A stretch of DNA of 5,253 nucleotides from Comamonadaceae bacterium UBA2237 (GTDB lineage: Bacteria; Pseudomonadota; Gammaproteobacteria; Burkholderiales; Burkholderiaceae_C), in contig DDYJ01000186.1 of NCBI GenBank assembly GCA_002347905.1, positions 3,853 to 9,105 on the forward strand, in the 5' to 3' direction. How positions within the stretch are numbered: the stretch's first letter is position 1; each line of letters starts with the position of its first letter. This document shows positions 1 to 5,253 of this stretch, in pieces. Position numbers and translations under genes: made by a program. The notes below the pieces were generated by a model that had not been told where the DNA came from, did no database searches, and worked only from the letters and a program-made list of their open reading frames with translations.

Positions 1-68
1 GCACGCAAAGTGCGTTGTGCGAGTTGGGCGGCAGCGTCGCACGCGCTGAGTTGGTGAAGCGCAGTCAT
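1..68 (-). CDS. N-terminal fragment of an unidentified protein, possibly amidase family
   Basis: An open frame starts with ATG at 68 on the minus strand and runs out of the window after 22 codons without a stop (MTALHQLSACDAAAQLAQRT and two more residues). It lies 52 bases downstream of the metH stop on the same strand, so it could be the next gene of that transcription unit. Upstream of the ATG there is only a weak GGG seven bases away. The opening, a short hydrophobic lead followed by LSA and an alanine-rich amphipathic helix, resembles the N-termini of GatA-like amidases. That resemblance is faint and the catalytic Ser-Ser-Lys region lies outside the window. It does not resemble the start of the folate-binding half of methionine synthase. 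Coding status is moderately likely; the product is a guess. Confidence 0.45.
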   Translation of the reverse strand, partial: MTALHQLSACDAAAQLAQRTLR

Positions 69-120
69 ATGGATACCCGTCTTTTAAAAGTTAAGTTGGA
101 GTGCGCTATCAACTAGTTAA

Positions 121-1167
121 TTAGGCCGCTTCGCGGTAGAAGGGCCCCGCACTGATGTCACGCGCTTTTTGATCCATCACGGCATGGGCAATGGCGGCGA
201 TATGTTCTGGCGTCGTTCCGCAACAGCCGCCCACAATATTCACCAAGCCATCCGCTGCAAATTCGTGCAACAGGCGCGATGTGTCAGCAGGTGTTTCATC
301 AAAGCCTGTGTCACTCATCGGATTGGGCAAGCCAGCGTTGGGGTAGCAACTGATAAATGTGTCGCCGGCTACACGCGCAAGCTCTTGCAAATAGGGGCGC
401 ATCAAGGCGGCGCCCAATGCACAGTTCAAACCAATCGCCAAAGGTTTGGCGTGGCGCACGCTGTGCCAAAACGCCGTCACGGTTTGTCCGCTCAAAATAC
501 GGCCCGATGCGTCGGTTACGGTGCCGCTGATGATCAAAGGCAAGCGCTCACCACTCGCTTCAAAATATTCTTCGATCGCAAACAGCGCGGCTTTGGCGTT
601 GAGCGTGTCAAAAATCGTCTCGACCAACAACACATCACATCCGCCCTCTACCAAGGCCTGTGTTTGCTCGTAGTAAGCAAGTCTCAACTCTTCAAAGGTG
701 ACGTTACGTGCGCCAGCGTCATTCACATCCGGGCTGATGCTCGCGGTCTTGGGCGTGGGGCCTAGGGCGCCCGCGGCAAAGCGCGGTTTGTCGGGTGTGC
801 TGTATTTGTCGCACGCGGCACGCGCGATTTGTGCGGACGCGCGGTTCATCTCGATGGCCAACTCCGCCATGTCGTAATCGGCTTGCGCAATGGTGGTGGC
901 GCCAAAGGTGTTGGTTTCGATCAAGTCAGCGCCAGCGGCCAAATAGCCTTCGTGGATATCGCGAATCACGTCGGGACGGGTCAAGCTCAACAACTCGTTG
1001 TTGCCTTTGACGTCTTTGTGGAAATCTTTGAATCGCTCGCCGCGGTATTGGGCTTCGGTCAATTTAAAGCGCTGGATCATGGTGCCCATAGCACCATCGA
1101 GCACGGCGATTCGCTGGGCCAAAACGGCGGGTAATTGCTGCGCGCGTGTGTAAGTGTGTAATTGCAT
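121..1167 (-). CDS. metH: Methionine synthase, homocysteine S-methyltransferase subunit (split MetH, N-terminal module)
   Basis: This cytoplasmic protein of 348 residues matches the first module of cobalamin-dependent methionine synthase, which binds zinc and activates homocysteine for methylation from methylcobalamin. Visible landmarks are DGAMGTM (residues 24-30), NNELL (56-60), ETNTFGA (84-90), the GLNC cysteine (C249) and GGCCGTTP (313-320). The three zinc-ligand cysteines C249, C315 and C316 are all present and spaced almost as in E. coli MetH (247, 310, 311). Full-length MetH is about 1,230 residues, but this gene ends with a TAA just after the first domain. That is the two-gene arrangement known in many Burkholderiales, so the pterin, B12 and reactivation modules must be encoded elsewhere. 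The start at 1167 is preferred because the conserved region begins just after it. An upstream ATG at 1227 has a better Shine-Dalgarno (AAGG, 7 bases) but adds 20 residues with AT-rich, atypical codons. No cobalamin riboswitch is evident upstream. Confidence 0.93.
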   Translation of the reverse strand: MQLHTYTRAQQLPAVLAQRIAVLDGAMGTMIQRFKLTEAQYRGERFKDFHKDVKGNNELLSLTRPDVIRDIHEGYLAAGADLIETNTFGATTIAQADYDMAELAIEMNRASAQIARAACDKYSTPDKPRFAAGALGPTPKTASISPDVNDAGARNVTFEELRLAYYEQTQALVEGGCDVLLVETIFDTLNAKAALFAIEEYFEASGERLPLIISGTVTDASGRILSGQTVTAFWHSVRHAKPLAIGLNCALGAALMRPYLQELARVAGDTFISCYPNAGLPNPMSDTGFDETPADTSRLLHEFAADGLVNIVGGCCGTTPEHIAAIAHAVMDQKARDISAGPFYREAA

Positions 1168-1270
1168 AAGGCTTTGATTGTAAAAACACTTGTGGCACTT
1201 ACTTAAATAAGCCTTTTGCCGTGGCATAGTTTCGCCTTTGCTGTTTTTCAGCAGTTATCAGGTTTTTTGT
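1168..1270. promoter_or_regulatory. Divergent metH/recQ intergenic promoter region
   Basis: These 103 bases separate two divergently read genes, are more AT-rich than the flanking genes, and should hold both promoters. For metH (minus), TACAAT at 1182-1177 matches the sigma-70 -10 box at 5 of 6 positions, with only a poor -35. It ends nine bases before the ATG, so the transcript would be almost leaderless. For recQ (plus), TGg-CATAGT at 1222-1230 resembles an extended -10 and would start transcription near 1237, giving a leader of about 34 bases to the TTG at 1271. A small hairpin (tgctg/cagca, loop TTTTT, 1239-1253) lies in that leader. No LexA box or MetR-type site was recognised. The region is well supported as promoter-bearing by gene orientation; the individual boxes are weak. 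Confidence 0.4.
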
Positions 1271-3139
1271 TTGTCTTATCTCCCCATATTGCGTGAAGTA
1301 TTTGGCTACGACGCCTTTCGTGGCCCGCAAGAAGCCATCGTTAACCACGTCTGTGCCGGTGGCGATGCTTTGGTACTCATGCCCACAGGAGGCGGCAAGT
1401 CTTTGTGCTACCAAATCCCAGCGATTGCGCGGCAGCGCGCGGGACATGGCATTGCGGTAGTGATTTCACCTTTGATTGCGCTGATGCACGACCAAGTCGG
1501 CGCCTTGCACGAGGCCGGGGTAGAGGCGGCGTTTTTAAACTCCAGTTTGAGTGGCGAAGATGCCAACGCGGTTGAGCAACGCATGCGCCGCGGCGATATG
1601 ACACTGCTCTATGCCGCACCCGAGCGTGTCACCACGCCTCGCTTTTTGGCACAACTCGATGATTTGTATGCGCAAGGGCACTTGAGTTTGTTTGCGATTG
1701 ACGAAGCCCATTGCGTCAGCCAATGGGGCCATGACTTCCGACCCGAATACCGAGCGCTTACGGTTTTGCACGAGCGCTACTCCGGTGTGCCGCGCATTGC
1801 ACTCACCGCCACAGCAGACACTACAACGCGCGCAGACATCGTCGAGCGATTGCAATTAGAAAACGCCCAGCAATTCGTCAGCAGCTTTGACAGGCCCAAC
1901 ATCCGCTACACCATCATCGAGAAGAAAGATGCGTCGACGCAGTTGCTGCGCTTTATTCAACGCGAACACACGGGCGCCTACGGCCAAGACAGTGGCATCG
2001 TCTATTGCCAATCACGCAAACGGGTGGAAGAGGTGGCGCAATTACTCTGCGACGCTGGCATTTCTGCATTGCCCTACCACGCCGGGTTAGCGCCAGCGAC
2101 GCGCCAAGACAACCAAAACCGTTTTTTGCGCGAAGAGGGTTTGGTGATGGTCGCCACTATCGCCTTTGGTATGGGCATCGACAAGCCCGATGTGCGTTTT
2201 GTTGCGCACTTGGATATGCCTAAAAACATCGAAGGTTATTACCAAGAGACGGGCCGTGCGGGGCGCGACGGCCAAAGTGCTAACGCTTGGATGGCCTATG
2301 GTTTAAACGATGTGGTCAACCAACGCCGCATGATCGATGAAAGCCCTGCGGCAGAAGACTTCAAACAAGTCATGCGCGGCAAACTCGATGCGCTACTGGC
2401 TTTGGCCGAAGCCACCGATTGCCGTCGGGGACGGCTACTGGGCTATTTTGGGGAAACCCACCCAAAAATGAAGTGTGGCAATTGCGACAACTGCTTGCAG
2501 CCTCCACAAATTTGGGATGGCACAGAAGCAGCCCGCATGCTGCTCTCAACCATTTACCGCATTCACCAGCAAGACGGCAAAACATTTGGTGCGGGTCATG
2601 TGATGGATATCTTGCGCGGCAAAGACACCGAAAAAGTCCAGCAATATGGCCACGCGCGCTTAAGCACGTTTGGTATTGGTGCCCAATTTTCCGAACAGCA
2701 ATTACGTGGGGTGCTACGCCAACTTATCGCCTTGGGTGCTTTGGGGGTCGATGCACAAACTTTCAGCACACTTTATTTGACCCAAAGTTCACGTGCTGTA
2801 CTCAAAGGCGAGATGGCGATTCGTTTGCGCGCGTCCGTCTCTACGCCCGTGGCCAGCAAGTCAAAAAGCCGCGCCTCTGGCAGCGTACACAAACCCACGC
2901 CCACGCCATTGGATGCCACCGGTCAAGCACGCTTTGACGCACTCAAGGCTTGGCGCGGCGAAGTGGCGAAGTCACACAATTTACCTGCGTATGTGATTTT
3001 TCATGATGCCACCTTGGCGGCGATTGCCAAGGCCGGTCCTGCCGATTTGGACAGTTTGCAGGGAATTGCCGGAATTGGCGTGAAGAAGTTAGAGGCTTAT
3101 GGGCAAGAAGTCTTGCGGGTTGTGGCATCTGTTGAATGA
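1271..3139 (+). CDS. recQ: ATP-dependent DNA helicase RecQ
   Basis: RecQ unwinds DNA 3' to 5' in recombination, fork repair and suppression of illegitimate exchange. All superfamily 2 helicase motifs are intact (numbering from TTG 1271, 622 residues): motif 0 with FR..Q (16-20), Walker A PTGGGKS (38-44), DEAH (144-147) followed by the RecQ aromatic loop [11 protein letters not shown] (150-160), ALTATA (177-182), motif [10 protein letters not shown] (242-249), motif [13 protein letters not shown] (299-310) and motif [12 protein letters not shown] (325-334). Four zinc-binding cysteines follow (C384, C402, C405, C408), then the RQC winged helix (about 414-519), a Ser/Lys/Pro/Thr-rich linker (about 528-549) and a single HRDC domain (about 552-617). 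The E. coli protein has 609 residues. No in-frame ATG exists before 1379, which lies inside the ATPase motif, so the start is non-ATG. TTG at 1271 gives the normal N-terminal length and has CAGG eight bases upstream; TTG at 1238 or 1289 cannot be excluded. Confidence 0.95.
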   Translation: MSYLPILREVFGYDAFRGPQEAIVNHVCAGGDALVLMPTGGGKSLCYQIPAIARQRAGHGIAVVISPLIALMHDQVGALHEAGVEAAFLNSSLSGEDANAVEQRMRRGDMTLLYAAPERVTTPRFLAQLDDLYAQGHLSLFAIDEAHCVSQWGHDFRPEYRALTVLHERYSGVPRIALTATADTTTRADIVERLQLENAQQFVSSFDRPNIRYTIIEKKDASTQLLRFIQREHTGAYGQDSGIVYCQSRKRVEEVAQLLCDAGISALPYHAGLAPATRQDNQNRFLREEGLVMVATIAFGMGIDKPDVRFVAHLDMPKNIEGYYQETGRAGRDGQSANAWMAYGLNDVVNQRRMIDESPAAEDFKQVMRGKLDALLALAEATDCRRGRLLGYFGETHPKMKCGNCDNCLQPPQIWDGTEAARMLLSTIYRIHQQDGKTFGAGHVMDILRGKDTEKVQQYGHARLSTFGIGAQFSEQQLRGVLRQLIALGALGVDAQTFSTLYLTQSSRAVLKGEMAIRLRASVSTPVASKSKSRASGSVHKPTPTPLDATGQARFDALKAWRGEVAKSHNLPAYVIFHDATLAAIAKAGPADLDSLQGIAGIGVKKLEAYGQEVLRVVASVE

Positions 3140-3163
3140 CAAGACCTAAATAGGCGGGTGGAC

Positions 3164-3169
3164 TAAAAT
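3164..3169 (+). promoter_or_regulatory. Probable -10 box of the small ORF-pckG unit
   Basis: TAAAAT, preceded by C and followed by C, matches the sigma-70 -10 consensus at 5 of 6 positions and lies in the 58-base gap between recQ and the next gene. It would place the transcript start near 3176, leaving about 22 bases of leader, which holds the AGGAG ribosome binding site at 3188-3192. The -35 position (AAGACC with a 17-base spacer) is poor, so the promoter may depend on an activator or be weak. Read-through from recQ is also possible, as no terminator is visible in the gap. Confidence 0.42.
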
Positions 3170-3178
3170 CTTAAGATT
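3167..3178. repeat. Perfect 12-bp palindrome AATCTTAAGATT, candidate operator
   Basis: The 12 bases read identically on both strands and overlap the last three bases of the putative -10 box and the expected transcription start of the small ORF-pckG unit. That is where a dimeric repressor would block initiation. Being AT-rich and only 12 bp, it could be chance, and no known operator consensus was recognised. Confidence 0.35.
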
Positions 3179-3197
3179 CATCTAATTAGGAGTTTCC

Positions 3198-3338
3198 ATG
3201 TCCCAAGCAAATGACGATTCGCATGACGGCCAACAAGACGTGGTCGAGTCCATCGTCCCCTTGATGCCGATCGTGCTTCCTGTTGCTGGTGGCATTTTGA
3301 TTTTCTTGTTAGCCTTTATTGCCGTTTTCATGGCCTGA
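3198..3338 (+). CDS. Small single-span membrane protein upstream of pckG, function unknown
   Basis: A complete 46-codon gene runs from ATG to TGA, with a strong Shine-Dalgarno AGGAG (3188-3192) five bases before the start. Residues 1-20 are polar and acidic (four Asp, one Glu). Residues 21-46 form one strongly hydrophobic segment with prolines at 21, 24 and 28 and a GG pair at 31-32, ending at the C-terminus. The protein contains no lysine or arginine. By the positive-inside rule the acidic tail is more likely outside the cytoplasm, with the C-terminus at the inner face. There is no lipobox, and no cleavage site follows the helix, so it should stay in the inner membrane. The stop codon overlaps the pckG Shine-Dalgarno, which suggests cotranscription and coupled translation. 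I do not recognise the family. It could be a small subunit or regulator of a membrane complex, or mainly a translational leader for pckG. That it is a real gene is well supported by the ribosome binding site and the clean membrane-protein composition. Confidence 0.75.
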   Translation: MSQANDDSHDGQQDVVESIVPLMPIVLPVAGGILIFLLAFIAVFMA

Positions 3339-3346
3339 GGTCTTTG
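3337..3346 (+). promoter_or_regulatory. pckG ribosome binding site overlapping the upstream stop codon
   Basis: GAGG at 3337-3340 shares its first two bases with the TGA stop (3336-3338) of the small upstream gene and sits six bases from the ATG at 3347. Ribosomes finishing the small gene would end directly on this site, the classic arrangement for translational coupling. It also decides the pckG start in favour of the ATG over the adjacent TTG at 3344. Confidence 0.65.
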
Positions 3347-5179
3347 ATGAACGCACCCGCTTATGTAAAAAATCCCAAACTGATCGCTTGGGTGGCAGAA
3401 ATGGCTGCCTTGTGCAAACCAGACACCGTCTATTGGTGCGATGGCAGTGAAGAGGAATACCAGCGCCTTTGCCAGCAATTGGTAGACGCAGGCACCTTCA
3501 AAAAGCTCAACCCCGCCAAGCGCCCAGGCTCTTACCTCGCATGGTCTGACCCCAGCGACGTAGCGCGCGTGGAAGACCGCACCTACATTTGCTCTGAGAA
3601 AAAAGAAGACGCCGGCCCCACCAACAACTGGATGGCCCCCGCTGAGATGCGCGCCACCTTGCAGCCCTTGTTCGACGGCTGCATGAAAGGGCGCACCATG
3701 TATGTAGTGCCTTTCAGCATGGGGCCCATGGGCTCACACATTGCCCACGTCGGCATTGAACTCTCTGACAGCGCCTATGTGGCAGTCAACCAACGCATCA
3801 TGACCCGCATGGGCAAGGCGGTCTATGACGTGATCGGCACCGACGGCGCTTTTGTACCTTGCGTGCACACCGTGGGCGCACCTTTAGCTGCTGGCCAAGC
3901 CGATGTGAAATGGCCTTGTAACAAAACCAAATACATCGTGCACTACCCAGAAACACGTGAAATCTGGTCTTATGGTTCAGGTTATGGTGGCAATGCTTTG
4001 CTGGGCAAGAAATGTTTTGCTTTGCGCATCGCCTCCAATATGGGGCGCGACCAAGGGTGGTTGGCCGAGCACATGCTCATCTTGGGCGTGACCAATCCGC
4101 AAGGCAAAAAATACCATGTGGCGGCGGCTTTTCCCAGCGCTTGCGGCAAAACCAATTTCTCCATGTTGGTACCACCTGAAGGCTTCAAAGGCTGGAAAGT
4201 CACCACCATAGGTGACGACATCGCCTGGATCAAGCCGCACTCTGACGGCAAGCTCTACGCCATTAACCCAGAAGCAGGTTACTTTGGCGTCGCCCCAGGC
4301 ACCAACTTCCACACCAACCCCAACTGCATGGCCAGTTTGGACAAGAACGTAATCTTCACCAATGTCGCATTGACCGACGACGGTGACGTGTGGTGGGAAG
4401 GCATGGAAAAAGACACTGGCAAATTGCCAGACCATTTGATCGACTGGCAAGGCAAAGATTGGACCCCTGCGATTGCCAAAGAGACTGGCGCCAAAGCAGC
4501 GCATGCCAATGCGCGTTTCACTGTAGCTGCCACAAACAACCCTGCGCTCGACGCACAGTGGGATGACGCCAACGGCGTCGCAATTGACGCGTTTATCTTT
4601 GGCGGACGCCGCTCGACCACTGTGCCTTTGGTAACGGAAGCCCGCAACTGGACCGAAGGTGTCTACATGGCTGCCACCATGGGTTCAGAAACCACCGCTG
4701 CCGCCGCAGGTCAGCAAGGCGTGGTACGCCGCGATCCATTCGCCATGTTGCCTTTCATGGGCTACAACATGAGCGACTACTTCCAACATTGGCTCAATAT
4801 GGGCCAAACGCTCAAAGCCTCTGGAACCAAAGTACCTTCTATCTATTGCGTGAACTGGTTCCGCAAAGGCGAAGACGGCAAATTTGTTTGGCCAGGTTAC
4901 GGCGAAAACATGCGCGTCTTGAAGTGGATGATCGACCGCATCGAGGGCACGGCCAAAGGCAAAGAAAACGTCTTTGGTATCAGCCCTAGCTATGAAGAAA
5001 TTACATGGACAGGCTTGAGCTTCTCTCCTGAGCAATTCAAAACCGTCACCCATATTGACAAAGCCGCATGGGTGGAAGAGTTGAAGTTGCACGAAGAACT
5101 GTTCACACAACTCGCTTATCACTTACCAGCGGAGATGACGGCTACGAAGGCGGCCTTGGCAGTTCGGCTCGAAGCTTGA
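3347..5179 (+). CDS. pckG: Phosphoenolpyruvate carboxykinase (GTP)
   Basis: This cytoplasmic enzyme converts oxaloacetate and GTP to phosphoenolpyruvate, CO2 and GDP, the entry step of gluconeogenesis from TCA-cycle intermediates. The 610-residue length is normal for the GTP-dependent family, unlike the shorter ATP-dependent enzymes of about 540. Visible elements in order are the R-loop arginine (VARVED, R74), the substrate loop [13 protein letters not shown] (210-222) with the metal-ligand lysine at its end, the second metal ligand in AEHMLILG (H242), the P-loop ACGKTN with the reactive cysteine (265-270), the kinase-2 motif GDDIAW (289-294), [10 protein letters not shown] (311-320), [11 protein letters not shown] (418-428), the mobile lid region (about 443-458), and the guanine-binding aromatics F505, F513 and Y518. 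The last is phenylalanine in the animal enzymes, a conservative change. No catalytic residue is missing and there is no frame disruption. It is coupled to the small membrane-protein gene upstream. No hairpin terminator follows; only a T6 run directly after the stop is seen. Confidence 0.98.
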   Translation: MNAPAYVKNPKLIAWVAEMAALCKPDTVYWCDGSEEEYQRLCQQLVDAGTFKKLNPAKRPGSYLAWSDPSDVARVEDRTYICSEKKEDAGPTNNWMAPAEMRATLQPLFDGCMKGRTMYVVPFSMGPMGSHIAHVGIELSDSAYVAVNQRIMTRMGKAVYDVIGTDGAFVPCVHTVGAPLAAGQADVKWPCNKTKYIVHYPETREIWSYGSGYGGNALLGKKCFALRIASNMGRDQGWLAEHMLILGVTNPQGKKYHVAAAFPSACGKTNFSMLVPPEGFKGWKVTTIGDDIAWIKPHSDGKLYAINPEAGYFGVAPGTNFHTNPNCMASLDKNVIFTNVALTDDGDVWWEGMEKDTGKLPDHLIDWQGKDWTPAIAKETGAKAAHANARFTVAATNNPALDAQWDDANGVAIDAFIFGGRRSTTVPLVTEARNWTEGVYMAATMGSETTAAAAGQQGVVRRDPFAMLPFMGYNMSDYFQHWLNMGQTLKASGTKVPSIYCVNWFRKGEDGKFVWPGYGENMRVLKWMIDRIEGTAKGKENVFGISPSYEEITWTGLSFSPEQFKTVTHIDKAAWVEELKLHEELFTQLAYHLPAEMTATKAALAVRLEA

Positions 5180-5185
5180 TTTTTT

Positions 5186-5253
5186 ATGAGGCTCTATGCG
5201 CTTCTTGTAACTGCTTGCGCTGGCTTTTTTTCGTGTGCGGCTTTTTCGCAAGG
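5186..5253 (+). CDS. N-terminal fragment of a probable exported protein
   Basis: An ATG six bases after the pckG stop opens a frame that stays open to the window edge (22 codons). The translation begins MRLYALLVTACAGFFSCAAF and then SQ. It has a short basic start, a hydrophobic core of about 13 residues, and a small-residue stretch compatible with signal peptidase I cleavage after AFS. Cysteines at 11 and 17 make a lipoprotein signal conceivable, but the first gives too short a hydrophobic core and the second lacks a good lipobox. The Shine-Dalgarno is weak (GAAG, 11 bases upstream). Close spacing suggests cotranscription with pckG. The mature protein lies outside the window, so no function can be given. 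Confidence 0.5.
   Translation, partial: MRLYALLVTACAGFFSCAAFSQ

Noticed and set aside
94..114. AGTTG/CAACT inverted repeat with an 11-base loop, possible metH terminator.
   Set aside because: The stem is only 5 bp and AT-balanced, with a short interrupted T run after it on the minus strand. It is too weak to call.
169..765. 198-codon open frame on the plus strand opposite metH.
   Set aside because: It is antisense to a confidently identified conserved gene, and its translation is rich in Cys, Arg, His and Gln with no recognisable motif. It is a shadow of metH codon bias.
1168..1227. Extended metH start at ATG 1227, which has an AAGG ribosome binding site.
   Set aside because: The 20 added residues use AT-rich codons unlike the gene, precede the point where the conserved family region begins, and overlap the likely promoter. 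It is kept as an alternative only.
2419..2937. 172-codon plus-strand frame within recQ in another frame.
   Set aside because: It overlaps the conserved zinc, RQC and linker regions of recQ, and its Trp/Arg/His-rich composition is typical of an out-of-frame shadow.
3182..3478. 98-codon minus-strand frame covering the small membrane gene and the pckG start.
   Set aside because: It is antisense to a gene with a far better ribosome binding site, and its translation mixes unrelated composition. Its hydrophobic patches do not form a coherent membrane protein.
3977..4504. 175-codon open frame on the minus strand inside pckG.
   Set aside because: It lies wholly within a strongly conserved pckG coding region, with no ribosome binding site or motif recognised. 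The same applies to the 145-codon minus-strand frame at 4685-5122.
5196..5210. ATG preceded by GAGG just inside the start of the exported-protein frame.
   Set aside because: It has a plausible ribosome binding site but closes after four codons (MRFL). The frame starting at 5186 stays open and looks like a signal peptide.
5214..5252. CTTGCG/CGCAAG inverted repeat enclosing two GGC-plus-T-run segments near the right edge.
   Set aside because: The arms are 6 bp with a 27-base loop, and the segment lies within the signal-peptide reading frame. The T runs are explained by Phe codons, so it is not convincing as a terminator.

Overview
The window reads as ordinary chromosome of a betaproteobacterium, most likely order Burkholderiales and probably Comamonadaceae-like. 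This rests on moderate-to-high GC, a MetH reduced to a separate homocysteine-binding protein, and a GTP-type PEP carboxykinase with the sequence style of that group. The taxonomic call is inference from family knowledge, not a database search.

Layout, left to right. Positions 1-68 (minus) hold the first 22 codons of a gene leaving the window, weakly amidase-like. Positions 121-1167 (minus) encode the homocysteine S-methyltransferase module of cobalamin-dependent methionine synthase. A roughly 100-bp divergent intergenic region (1168-1270) separates it from recQ (1271-3139, plus), a full-length RecQ helicase that has no usable ATG and must start at a TTG. A 58-bp spacer (3140-3197) carries a probable promoter (-10 TAAAAT) overlapped by a perfect 12-bp palindrome. 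Next is an easily missed 46-codon gene (3198-3338, plus) for a single-span membrane protein with an excellent ribosome binding site. Eight bases later pckG (3347-5179, plus) begins; its Shine-Dalgarno overlaps the stop of the small gene, so the two are probably one translationally coupled unit. At the right edge (5186-5253, plus) is the start of a gene whose first 22 residues look like an export signal.

Functionally, metH serves methionine and folate metabolism, recQ serves recombination and repair, and pckG makes PEP from oxaloacetate for gluconeogenesis. These three are neighbours rather than a pathway. No mobile element, CRISPR array, RNA gene, prophage, toxin-antitoxin or defence system is visible. 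The best candidate for something undescribed is the small acidic membrane protein coupled to pckG.
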